A stretch of 64,000 bases of DNA. Origin: JAGLTN01 sp023135255 (GTDB lineage Bacteria > Planctomycetota > Phycisphaerae > Sedimentisphaerales > Anaerobacaceae). Where the stretch lies: NCBI GenBank assembly GCA_030639495.1, contig DAOWCP010000002.1, forward strand, positions 1 to 64,000, read 5' to 3'. Positions 1-7,999 of the stretch are shown in pieces; the first letter of the stretch is position 1, and each line of letters begins with the position of its first letter. The notes beneath the pieces were generated by a model. The model saw nothing but the letters and a program-made list of their open reading frames with translations. It was not told the origin of the DNA and ran no database searches. Made by a program: the position numbers and the translations under genes.

Positions 1-1
1 A

Positions 2-220
2 GACAATATTAAGATAGGTAGTAATTCAATACCCTTAAATAGTGAAGAGGTATTTGATAATTGGGATAATGCAAATCTGAAAAAATTAATTCTTCGAGGA
101 ATATATTCCTATGGTTTTGAAAAACCAAGTCCCATTCAACAAAAATCTATTATTCCAATGTGTAAAAATAAGGATATTATAGCACAAGCCCAATCAGGAT
201 CGGGAAAAACAGGAGCATTT
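2..220 (+). CDS. Partial eIF4A-like DEAD-box RNA helicase fragment (probably foreign to this contig)
   Basis: The frame starting at base 2 is open to a TGA at 224-226 and reads as the N-terminal part of an eIF4A-type helicase. It shows an FDNWD start, [18 protein letters not shown] (Q motif) and [16 protein letters not shown] (motif I, Walker A). Known eIF4A proteins read GIYAYGFEKPS-IQQ and AQSGTGKT at these places; the SGSGKTGAF form recalls FAL1 or giant-virus helicases. The segment is much more AT-rich than the rest of the window. No start codon is visible, so the gene began outside the window. The frame breaks right after Walker A, at the junction with bacterial DNA. I read this as a eukaryotic or giant-virus gene end joined artificially. 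Confidence 0.8.
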
Positions 221-626
221 TGCTGAGAGGCCTCAAAAGGACCTTAAAATTATGCTGCAACTGAAGATGCCGAGATACCTGACGGTAGAAGGCGGGCCGC
301 CTTGGCGAGAGACGCAGGAACATGTAATCCCGCCGAATGTGCCAAAAGATATTGATATCTGGGCTTATAATTTTGGTGATGTTGCTGTGACAGGTCAGGT
401 TATTGTTGACGAAATATTTACTGGTTGCACGCTTACCCCCGGCACGTGGAATATTACAATACCGCCTATGGGACGAGTTCAACTGCCGGCAACAGCGACA
501 ATCCCTGTTAATCCGGATCCAGCTGAAAAGGATGAAAACTGGTTCAGGCTTAAAGGCGACTTCGGCGAAGATGGAAAACCGGTTCTGGCATTCAGACTGC
601 TTGACCACTGGGAAGAATACCAATAG
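204..626 (+). CDS. C-terminal fragment of a secreted glycoside hydrolase paralogue
   Basis: This frame matches the C-terminal ~135 residues of the protein at 730-3456: EKQEHF, then PQK, MQLKMP-like, [35 protein letters not shown] and FRLLDHWE recur in the same order. Parts are identical at DNA level, for example around 391-436 and 3221-3266. It is therefore the end of a tandem paralogue whose catalytic part should lie upstream, but the sequence before ~220 belongs to an unrelated helicase. The shared terminal domain is a compact, probably beta-rich module with conserved GQVIVDEIF and GTWNI motifs. I do not recognise it as a named family; a carbohydrate-binding or accessory beta-sandwich is an inference. 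Confidence 0.75.
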   Translation, partial: EKQEHFAERPQKDLKIMLQLKMPRYLTVEGGPPWRETQEHVIPPNVPKDIDIWAYNFGDVAVTGQVIVDEIFTGCTLTPGTWNITIPPMGRVQLPATATIPVNPDPAEKDENWFRLKGDFGEDGKPVLAFRLLDHWEEYQ

Positions 627-644
627 AAAGTAGCAATTATTCGT

Positions 645-667
645 TTTGTGAGGAAAGTTATCACAAA
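645..667. promoter_or_regulatory. Inverted repeat TTTGTGA-N9-TCACAAA between tandem paralogues
   Basis: Perfect 7-bp arms separated by 9 bases lie between the end of the first glycosidase copy and the start of the second. The arms resemble CRP/FNR-family half sites, but the canonical CRP spacing between TGTGA and TCACA is 6, not 9. It could be an operator for the gene starting at 730 or a weak terminator hairpin for the upstream copy. No T-run follows, which argues against a terminator. Confidence 0.35.
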
Positions 668-729
668 TACGATATTAAAAATCATGTTTAAATGGCAATA
701 GCTGATAGATTAATTCAGGAGTGCAATGT

Positions 730-3456
730 ATGACGCAAAGCAGGATGATGTTGTCACTGGCATTATTGTGCCTTATTAGTTGTGCCTTAACAGCAGCAGC
801 AGATCCGAATCTTATCGGGTGGTGGAAATTTGACGATTTGTCAGCCTCCCAGGCAATAGATTCTTCCGGCAATGGCAATCATGGGATTTTGCAGGGCAAC
901 GCTACGAAATCAACCTGGGCATATGACAGAACCATTATGCTCTATGGCGACGATGATTATGTTGAGGTCCCTCATCAATCTGTTTTTAACGGTACAGATA
1001 AGCTGACATTAACTGCATGGGTTAGAATCTCATCCTCAGAAAATAATATGAAGATTATCAGCAAGGGTTCGACCTTTTGTTTTGGCAGAGATTTCGATGG
1101 TGATTATCTAACTTTTCTTTGCGCCGGCACCGGAAGAGCTTTGATCGGCAGCATGGGTGTATTCGATTATAAATGGCACCATGTGGCAGCTGTTTATGAC
1201 GGGACAGCTTTGTATATTTATGTCGATGGTACCTTAGACACAACAAGGGCTGCTTCCGGGAATATAACACCTAACGATGACAGTGTTTTGATTGGCGATT
1301 TTGCAGAAATAGCTAATTTTGAATGGATTGGTAATATTGATGATGTGCGGATATATAATCGCGCGTTGAGTGCTGATGAAATAAGAGCGTTCTATTATCC
1401 TTTTGATTTAAACGATGACAAGATGATCGATATCTATGACCTTGAGATATTGGCAAATAATTGGCTTGATGGCAGTGGCGATGATCTTTTAAATCTTGAA
1501 GATTATAGCGAGATTACTAACTCTTTTGACGAAAGAATTCCACCTGCCGAGCCTCAGTGGAAGTCTCTTGCTAAGGTCGAAAGACAGATACCTGTGCCTT
1601 TGGATAGCCATCCTGGTAATATCTTTTTAGAAGGCGACGAAGTAACTGTGGCTCTTCCATCAGATGTGAATTTTGTAGTAAGTTGGCAAATTATAGATGA
1701 TGCTGAGCAGATAGTTGCCTCTGGTGACATGCCGAATATTTCTGCTGGCGGGCTTGGCATTGGTTGGTATTGGGTTTCGTTCCGCGATGCTTCGGATCAG
1801 GAAATTACTCACAGCACCGCAGCGGTACTTGCGAAGTTGAAAGTGCCCACGCCTCAGGATTCGCCGGTATGTATTGATATGGCGACATCGTGGTCCTATA
1901 GCGATCCTAATGATTTGGAAGCTTATATTAATATTGCAACGCTGGCTGGTATAAATATCTCAAGGGACAGGATTAGCTGGAGCATGGCCGAGACAAGCGA
2001 GGGTGTATTTGATGTCGAGGGTAGTATTTATGATAAAGTGGCGGATATGAAGTCGGCTGCTGGTTTGAAAGTTTTGCAGGTGTTTCATGATAAGCCCCTT
2101 TGGTGTCCGGAACAATCTGAATCATTTCCAGCGGATTTAAGACATCTTTATGATTTTTGCAAAGAGATGGCTCAAAGTTTTAAGGGCCGAGTACATGCAT
2201 GGGAGCCTTGGAATGAAGCTAATGCCGATAACTTTGGCAGGATGACGATAGATGAGATGAGTTGTTTGCAGAAGGCTGCTTATCTTGGTCTCAAAGCTGG
2301 TGACCCGGATATTATCGTTGGTTGGAATCCTTACGCCGGAATACCTGCAGAGATGCATACTTATGGTATGCTGAAAAATGAAACATGGAGCTATTTTGAT
2401 ACTTATAATTCACATACTTATGAGCCTCCTGTTAATTATAATCGTCAGTGGGCTCCACTTCGCGAAGCTGCCTGCGGCAAACCGATCTGGATCACAGAAT
2501 CCGACCGACACATGGCAGCGCAAATTACTTATCCAGAATATGACTTTGATTATCCTCATGAATTATTAAAAGCTAAGTTCATGGCCCAGTCTTACGCCAG
2601 CAGTGTCTATGCTGGTGCAAATCGTCACTTTCATTTTCTCTTAAGGGCTCGTAATAACTCAGCTCAGCTATTAAGAAAAGATTTTACGCCTCGCGGTTCT
2701 TATGTAGCTTTGGCGGCGGTGGGCAGATTCATGGCGGGGGCAAAATCTATCGGTAGATTATATGAAGCTAATGAGAGTGAACCTAACCATGTATACGCAT
2801 TTCATGGTAAGCCTGACGGCGTTGAAAGTGATGTGCTCGTTGCATGGGCGGAAGCATATAAAGATGGGGACAATTGGGGCAAGACCGTTACAGATTGGCC
2901 TATAACCCAAGAGCTTGAAGCTAAGGCAGTTTATGATTATCTTGGTAGATATCTCGGTACGGAAATCCCTCAGCAGCTGACAGGTCAGGCTGTGTTTATT
3001 ATTCTTGAGCCCGGTGAGTTGGATAAAGTTGATTGGGAAAAACAGGAGCATTTCGGTGAAAAGCCTCAAAAGCCAGTCAACGTTATGATGCAACTGAAGA
3101 TGCCCAGGTCTACAACCGTAGAGGGCGGGCCTATGTGGAGCAATGTACCTGACCATGTGATCGCACCTAATGTGCCGAGGGCTATCGATATCTGGGCATA
3201 TAATTTTGGTGATACTACAGTGACAGGTCAGGTTATTGTTGACGAAATATTTACTGGTTGCACACTTACCCCCGGCACGTGGAATATTACAATACCTCCT
3301 ATGGGAAGAGTTCAGTTGCCGGCAACAGCGACGATCCCCGCTAATCCGAATAATATCCAGCAGCATGAAAACTGGTTCAGGCTTAAAGGCGACTTCGGCG
3401 AAGATGGAGAACCAGTCCTGGCGTTCAGGCTGCTCGATCACTGGGAAAAATTTTGA
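730..3456 (+). CDS. Secreted LamG-dockerin-like glycoside hydrolase (clan GH-A-like TIM barrel)
   Basis: The start is ATG 730, with AGGAG at 717-721 eight bases upstream; a GTG at 721 is less likely. The order is: signal peptide (~1-25, ending in TAAADPN); LamG/concanavalin-like domain (~28-215, LIGWWKFDD at its start); a dockerin-like calcium repeat (~222-260, DLNDDKMIDIYDLEIL); a linker domain; a TIM-barrel glycosidase (~375-700); and a C-terminal beta module shared with the fragment at 204-626. The barrel shows WEPWNEAN with a likely acid/base Glu496 and WITESDRH with a likely nucleophile Glu590, the pattern of clan GH-A families such as GH5, GH30 or GH39. I cannot assign the exact family or substrate. 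It is probably exported and may dock on a surface or cellulosome-like scaffold, since planctomycetes carry many such dockerin-like tails. Confidence 0.8.
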   Translation: MTQSRMMLSLALLCLISCALTAAADPNLIGWWKFDDLSASQAIDSSGNGNHGILQGNATKSTWAYDRTIMLYGDDDYVEVPHQSVFNGTDKLTLTAWVRISSSENNMKIISKGSTFCFGRDFDGDYLTFLCAGTGRALIGSMGVFDYKWHHVAAVYDGTALYIYVDGTLDTTRAASGNITPNDDSVLIGDFAEIANFEWIGNIDDVRIYNRALSADEIRAFYYPFDLNDDKMIDIYDLEILANNWLDGSGDDLLNLEDYSEITNSFDERIPPAEPQWKSLAKVERQIPVPLDSHPGNIFLEGDEVTVALPSDVNFVVSWQIIDDAEQIVASGDMPNISAGGLGIGWYWVSFRDASDQEITHSTAAVLAKLKVPTPQDSPVCIDMATSWSYSDPNDLEAYINIATLAGINISRDRISWSMAETSEGVFDVEGSIYDKVADMKSAAGLKVLQVFHDKPLWCPEQSESFPADLRHLYDFCKEMAQSFKGRVHAWEPWNEANADNFGRMTIDEMSCLQKAAYLGLKAGDPDIIVGWNPYAGIPAEMHTYGMLKNETWSYFDTYNSHTYEPPVNYNRQWAPLREAACGKPIWITESDRHMAAQITYPEYDFDYPHELLKAKFMAQSYASSVYAGANRHFHFLLRARNNSAQLLRKDFTPRGSYVALAAVGRFMAGAKSIGRLYEANESEPNHVYAFHGKPDGVESDVLVAWAEAYKDGDNWGKTVTDWPITQELEAKAVYDYLGRYLGTEIPQQLTGQAVFIILEPGELDKVDWEKQEHFGEKPQKPVNVMMQLKMPRSTTVEGGPMWSNVPDHVIAPNVPRAIDIWAYNFGDTTVTGQVIVDEIFTGCTLTPGTWNITIPPMGRVQLPATATIPANPNNIQQHENWFRLKGDFGEDGEPVLAFRLLDHWEKF

Positions 3457-3487
3457 TATCAACTATGTAATATAAAAAAAGACTATA

Positions 3488-3524
3488 CCGCCGACGAATT
3501 TAACACTCCTCGGCGGTTTTTATT
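3488..3524 (+). terminator. Rho-independent terminator after the glycoside hydrolase
   Basis: The arms CCGCCGA (3488-3494) and TCGGCGG (3510-3516) form a GC-rich 7-bp stem, followed directly by TTTTTATT. It lies ~30 bases past the stop codon of the glycosidase gene. An A-rich run before the stem could let it act on the other strand too, but no minus-strand gene ends here. Confidence 0.8.
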
Positions 3525-3650
3525 TGTCAAACAGGAACGATTAGCTGTAAAACTTTTTCTCTTTACAAATTTCACATAATCAATTAAAAAAAAAGGGTAG
3601 CAACAAGGTGCTTTACCAGTGATACGGATATTTTTTTAACAGGGGTTATA

Positions 3651-5057
3651 ATGAAAAAAGTCATTTTTCTGATTCTTTCAATTAGTTATTCACTTTTATT
3701 TGCTGGCGATAATTTTCTTGAGTTTGGCTGTGATGACAAAAACTCCGATCAATTCGTAACGCTGCCTTGCAGGTTGGCTGTTGAGCTGCCTGCGCCGCCT
3801 TACATTTATGATGCGAGTCTGGATAAATGGATTTGTCCCGAATACCGCATCCTCGACAAAATACTCCCCAGCACCGCTTTACTGCCGATTGAAGCAGAGT
3901 ACGATAAAGTTGACGGCTACTGTCCTGAGACTTACCTGCCATTATTTAAAAACAGAAACATTCCTAAGGGCTATACCGTTAACCCTGTTTTCTATCAGCC
4001 CTGCAAAAGAGATACAGCCTTGACAGCCGTTTCAATAAAATTCGGTGACCATAAAAAAGATTACGACTACCTTGTGAAAAAACGCGATGAAATTCTCCGT
4101 GCAGCTGATATTCCCGCTGATGGCAGGGAGTGGGACAAAGTTCAGGCCATCGCATCTGCTCTCGTAAACCACCGCAGATACAACCCCGAAGAACCGGAAG
4201 TCGGCTTTGGTTACTATCTCCACCCCGTTGACTTTTGGGACAAGATATCACATTGCGCCGGCGCAGCAAAAACAATGGTTGCGATGTGCTCAACAATGAA
4301 TATTCCCGCACGCGAAGTTTCCATGTACTGTCACTGTGTCTGCGAAGTATACATAGACAGCAAATGGCGGTTCGTAGAAAACACAGTTGAAGTTCTCGAA
4401 AATATACCTGATGGCTACGAAAAAGGCCCGCTTTTCTCGTACAGCTTCCAGGAAATGCTCACCAATCCCAAAACCAAAGGCTTTAAACGTGACTACTATC
4501 TAAGGCTAAACAACTACAAAGTAATAAAACCTGACGGAAATGAAGTATATTCTTTTGTCTATGGGATGGCTGCTTATTCAAACTGGATGTACAACTTGCC
4601 GCAGGGTTATAAAGACAAAAGCTACAAAAGTATCTGGCTAAACACAAATTCTACTCAGGAACTTGCTGCTTTTTATCCTGGTCAGCCGGTGACATACAAA
4701 TGCGGCGACAAGCCTATTATGTATATCACACCACCAAGAAGAAAAGTTGCTGACCGCAAGATAGCCGCAGCAGACATCTATCGCCAGAAATTTTACCTTA
4801 ATCACAAAGATTCACTTAACAGAGTCTCCGCATATTTGCTTATGACCGCGGGAACTGACCGAAACATCCCGCAAGACGGCGGCAAATGGTACTTCAAGGT
4901 TAACAACAAAAAATTCTATCTCAAAGACCTCGGCGGATTCAAAACTCAATGCCCATATCGCCCGCAACTCGACTGGGTTTGGCTGCCCGATGATGAGTTG
5001 AAATTCGACTACATTAAATTTGACATCCCAATAGAAATATTAAACTTCGATGAGTAA
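3651..5057 (+). CDS. Secreted transglutaminase-like (papain-fold) protein
   Basis: A signal peptide occupies residues ~1-18 (ends near LLFAGD). A transglutaminase-core segment follows: Cys202 sits in SHCAGAAKTMV and His228 in CHCVCEVYI, the usual order of catalytic Cys and His. The third position, normally Asp in V-D-P/N-T, reads V-E-N-T here, so the triad is unusual. In bacteria this family covers secreted peptidases and amidases as well as cross-linking enzymes; the sequence does not decide which. The C-terminal ~180 residues match no domain I recognise. It stands alone: a terminator precedes it and the next gene converges on it. The start is ATG 3651 after CAGGGG. Confidence 0.65.
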   Translation: MKKVIFLILSISYSLLFAGDNFLEFGCDDKNSDQFVTLPCRLAVELPAPPYIYDASLDKWICPEYRILDKILPSTALLPIEAEYDKVDGYCPETYLPLFKNRNIPKGYTVNPVFYQPCKRDTALTAVSIKFGDHKKDYDYLVKKRDEILRAADIPADGREWDKVQAIASALVNHRRYNPEEPEVGFGYYLHPVDFWDKISHCAGAAKTMVAMCSTMNIPAREVSMYCHCVCEVYIDSKWRFVENTVEVLENIPDGYEKGPLFSYSFQEMLTNPKTKGFKRDYYLRLNNYKVIKPDGNEVYSFVYGMAAYSNWMYNLPQGYKDKSYKSIWLNTNSTQELAAFYPGQPVTYKCGDKPIMYITPPRRKVADRKIAAADIYRQKFYLNHKDSLNRVSAYLLMTAGTDRNIPQDGGKWYFKVNNKKFYLKDLGGFKTQCPYRPQLDWVWLPDDELKFDYIKFDIPIEILNFDE

Positions 5058-5131
5058 AAAATATTTCTATCTATGCTGGATTTTAAAAACGTGATGCGTA
5101 ATTTTTTATATATACGTTAAGATACCAATTA

Positions 5132-7288
5132 TCAACTATCTTTTTCAGGTGCGATAAGCTGTGTTTCGTAAAGGCTTTGATACAGCAGGCAGCTTTGAAT
5201 CAATTCCTCGTGCTGGCCTTGTGCTACGATCTTACCATCGTCCATAACAACTATCACATCCGCGGAAACAACAGTGCTGAACCTGTGAGCGATTAAAAAT
5301 GTCGTTCTGTTTTTCATTATCTGCTCGATAGCTTTATGGATCTTAGACTCACTGTTGGCATCAACCTGGCTTGTGGCCTCATCGAATATCAAAATAGCAG
5401 GGTTCTTAAGAATTGCCCTGGCGATTACGACCCTCTGCAATTGTCCGCCGCTCAGACCCGCGCCATGTTCGCCTATAATGGTATCATATCCATTCGGCAG
5501 GGGTTCAATGAACTCATGGGCATAAGCTCTTTTGGCGGCATCGATGATCTCTTTCCTGCTTGCATCAGGTTTGCCGTAAGCAATATTCATCGCTATCGTG
5601 TCATTAAATGTCACAACATTCTGTGTCACCATACCGATCTGATTTCTCAGGCTTTTCAAGGTTGCCTTGCTGATATCCTGACCGTCGATCAGGATTTTAC
5701 CGCTGTCGGTATTGTAAAATCTCGGCAGCAGATTTATAAGCGTTGTTTTACCTGAGCCGTTGGAACCAACGACCGCAATGTTATGTCCCGCCTTGACCTT
5801 CAGATTAACGCCTTTTAATACAGGCTTTTTGCTGCCCGGATAGGTAAAGACAACATCTTTAAATTCAATCTCATTTTTTAATGGCACAAGTTCTTTTGCA
5901 TCTGGGTTTTCCTTTTCCACAGGTTCATCTATAACAGCGAAAACCCTTTCAGCAGCTGCATTTGCCGCCTGAATTTTATTCCAGACATCGCTTGATTTAC
6001 GAATTGATTCAGCCGCGGTACCCAAAAATATCAAAAGACCAAAAAACGAAGGTGCATCCATGTTTCCTTTGGTTATCCAGTGCACGCCTACTAAAAGAGC
6101 CGCTGAACCTGCGAGCATCCCGATCACTTCCATTATAGGATTTGTTGACGCATTGACTTTGGCAACACGAAGTGCTCGCTTGAGATAAGTTTTATTTATG
6201 TCGTGATAAGATTCGACCTCATCATTTTGACGATTATAAACTTTCACTACTCTAAGAGCTTGTATTACCCCTTCAAGCTTGCCGAGCATAAGAGCATTAC
6301 TTATGAGGGACTTTTTCGTGAATTTTTTCATTCTTCTGCCGAGCACCACACCTAAGCCAATAGTAAAAGGTGCACACAAAAAGAATATCAAAACGAGCTG
6401 CCAACTGATTATCATAGCGGCTACTAAACACGCAATAGCTTTCATAGGCTCCCTGAGGGCTTTCCCAAGTAAAATTTTTACCCCGGTTCCTGTCCCGTTG
6501 ATGTCGCCTATAAGCCTGCTCGTCGTATCGCTTGTACCTTTTTGCGAAAAGAAACCAACCGGCATATCGACAACATGCTCAAAGGCATCTTTCCTCAGAC
6601 CTGCAACAGATACTTCCATAATTTTATTTGACATGTATTGCTGTACAAACCTTGCTAAACATCTGCCAATCGTAACAAAGCCCATAAATATTATTATAAA
6701 CGCAATAGCCTTTTCTTTGCCTTTTTTGCTGTTAGATTCAGGCACAAAACTGATAGCCCAACGTGCTGTATCAATAGCACTACCGATATGCCATGGATTT
6801 TTGCCTGTACTCAATGTTAAATTTTCTATCGAATTGTTTGCCTTTCTGACTTGCAGAGTAATTGTAGCTTGTTGAGGCGCATTAGCCAACTCTTTAAGTA
6901 GTAAGAACCGGTTGATATGCTTTTCGCCGTCCGGCATCAATTTGTTGACACCTATGATCTGGTCCTGGATTTGAAGGTTGCTTTGCTTTGCTTTGCCTTT
7001 ATCGTCAACATTCGTAATAAGCAGATAGTTTGCAATATCTAAATTGTTGCTGTCGGCAAAATCCGATGACTCAGGCACATAAAACTTGACTTCATACCGC
7101 CAATCACAGATTTTCCTGTTAGCCCAGCCATGCAGACCTTCCTGACCCATCATAACTTTCAAAAGAGGGATAACGTTAGCGAAACTGCCTGCGAAAAGAA
7201 CAGCAATTACAATTACAGCAAGGACAACCACAACAACACGAGGCCACTGCGGCTTAACATATTTAAAAATACGAGCAAACGAATGCAT
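5132..7288 (-). CDS. ABC exporter (MsbA/MdlB type) with a PDZ-like periplasmic insertion
   Basis: A fused permease-ATPase half transporter of 718 residues, likely working as a homodimer in the inner membrane to export lipid or drug-like substrates. The ATPase part (~470-715) has Walker A GSNGSGKTT, signature LSGGQLQRV, Walker B ILIFDEATS and the H-loop IAHRFST. The family is usually ~580 residues. The surplus is an insertion of ~130 residues between the first helix (~14-36) and the second (~195-220). This insertion contains LQIQDQIIGVNKLMPDG, a leucine-rich helix and ATITLQVRK, an order that resembles a PDZ domain. A GGAG lies just upstream of the ATG on the minus strand. No partner gene adjoins it, so the substrate is unknown. 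Confidence 0.88.
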   Translation of the reverse strand: MHSFARIFKYVKPQWPRVVVVVLAVIVIAVLFAGSFANVIPLLKVMMGQEGLHGWANRKICDWRYEVKFYVPESSDFADSNNLDIANYLLITNVDDKGKAKQSNLQIQDQIIGVNKLMPDGEKHINRFLLLKELANAPQQATITLQVRKANNSIENLTLSTGKNPWHIGSAIDTARWAISFVPESNSKKGKEKAIAFIIIFMGFVTIGRCLARFVQQYMSNKIMEVSVAGLRKDAFEHVVDMPVGFFSQKGTSDTTSRLIGDINGTGTGVKILLGKALREPMKAIACLVAAMIISWQLVLIFFLCAPFTIGLGVVLGRRMKKFTKKSLISNALMLGKLEGVIQALRVVKVYNRQNDEVESYHDINKTYLKRALRVAKVNASTNPIMEVIGMLAGSAALLVGVHWITKGNMDAPSFFGLLIFLGTAAESIRKSSDVWNKIQAANAAAERVFAVIDEPVEKENPDAKELVPLKNEIEFKDVVFTYPGSKKPVLKGVNLKVKAGHNIAVVGSNGSGKTTLINLLPRFYNTDSGKILIDGQDISKATLKSLRNQIGMVTQNVVTFNDTIAMNIAYGKPDASRKEIIDAAKRAYAHEFIEPLPNGYDTIIGEHGAGLSGGQLQRVVIARAILKNPAILIFDEATSQVDANSESKIHKAIEQIMKNRTTFLIAHRFSTVVSADVIVVMDDGKIVAQGQHEELIQSCLLYQSLYETQLIAPEKDS

Positions 7289-7589
7289 ATAGTCATTCTC
7301 CAGTTATTTTAAAAAGTAACCACGAACAATAACATAGCTCTATAATCAGGTCAAGCAATTAACCCCTCTGTCTAACTAACAAGCTTTTTGTTTCTGGATG
7401 CTTGATGCGGAGGGTAAATTTGCGGATAGTTCGTTTGAATTAAGATATTTGCTGCTGAAAAATATATGTCCTTAATGGTTTTGAGCGATATGCTCATAAG
7501 TGTATGAAAAGCAGTGTTTTAGCTGGTTTTTGAGATTAAGACATATTTTCAGTTTTTTTTAGTGAGGTATTTTTTTGCGTAAATCTGCG

Positions 7590-7645
7590 TTTTTGGGCGG
7601 ATTATCGGGGTTTGCGCAAAAAAAGCCGTCAAAAGCGCCCAAAAA
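7590..7645. repeat. Long-looped inverted repeat upstream of the nusA promoter
   Basis: Ten-base arms TTTTTGGGCG (7590-7599) and CGCCCAAAAA (7636-7645) enclose 36 bases that contain a smaller palindrome, TTTGCGCAAA (7611-7620). The element ends 11 bases before the -35 box at 7657. It could be a factor-binding region or a terminator remnant. Similar GGGCG(G/A)AT strings occur in other gene-free stretches of the window. Confidence 0.45.
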
Positions 7646-7656
7646 TGTTATTGCAA

Positions 7657-7684
7657 TTGACAGAAATTAGTTTTCTACTATAAT
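7657..7684 (+). promoter_or_regulatory. Strong sigma70-type promoter for the nusA-infB-rbfA operon
   Basis: The perfect -35 box TTGACA (7657-7662) and perfect -10 box TATAAT (7679-7684) are 16 bases apart. Transcription would begin near 7691, leaving a ~310-base untranslated leader before nusA. It is the best consensus promoter I found in the window, as expected for a translation/transcription-factor operon. Confidence 0.8.
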
Positions 7685-7999
7685 GCCTGTTTTGTGATGG
7701 ATTAACGGCTACCAATAGTAAACTATGAGGTTAGATAAGATGGTCTTAACAGGATTAGTAAAAAGTGCAGCGTGAACATGTGATCAGTTTTCGTCGAAGC
7801 GCTATTTGCGCAAGTGGTGTGCTGGCAGTCGGTTTTTCTGCTTCAGAGTCGATAGGTAAGCAAAGGTCGTTTTACAGGAGGCGGCTAATGTAACGTGGTG
7901 ATAGATATAACCTTTGTTTGTTTTTTGGCTTTGGAAGTGGAAATTAAGAAATTAGTTTTCGCTTTTTTTGTTTTATATTTATAACAGGAAAGATAGATA
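7685..7999 (+). promoter_or_regulatory. Long 5' leader of the nusA operon with possible short reading frames
   Basis: The leader between promoter and nusA holds no known gene; rimP, often found before nusA, is absent. Three very short frames can be read: ATG 7725 to TGA 7775 (16 residues), GTG 7780 to TAA 7893 (37 residues) and GTG 7895 to TAA 7984 (hydrophobic, 29 residues). A consensus AGGAGG at 7876-7881 is followed after six bases by ATG then at once TAA (7888-7893), a minimal start-stop element. Leader control would fit, since nusA operons are autoregulated in Escherichia coli. The 7289-7589 stretch before the promoter shows nothing else I can name. Confidence 0.4.

Noticed and set aside
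2758..3462. 234-residue open frame on the minus strand
   Set aside because: It mirrors the duplicated C-terminal module of the glycosidase gene; the plus-strand reading has clear homology to the copy at 204-626.
6279..6875. 198-residue open frame inside the ABC exporter gene, opposite strand
   Set aside because: It is a reverse-frame shadow of a well-supported coding region and has no recognisable domain.
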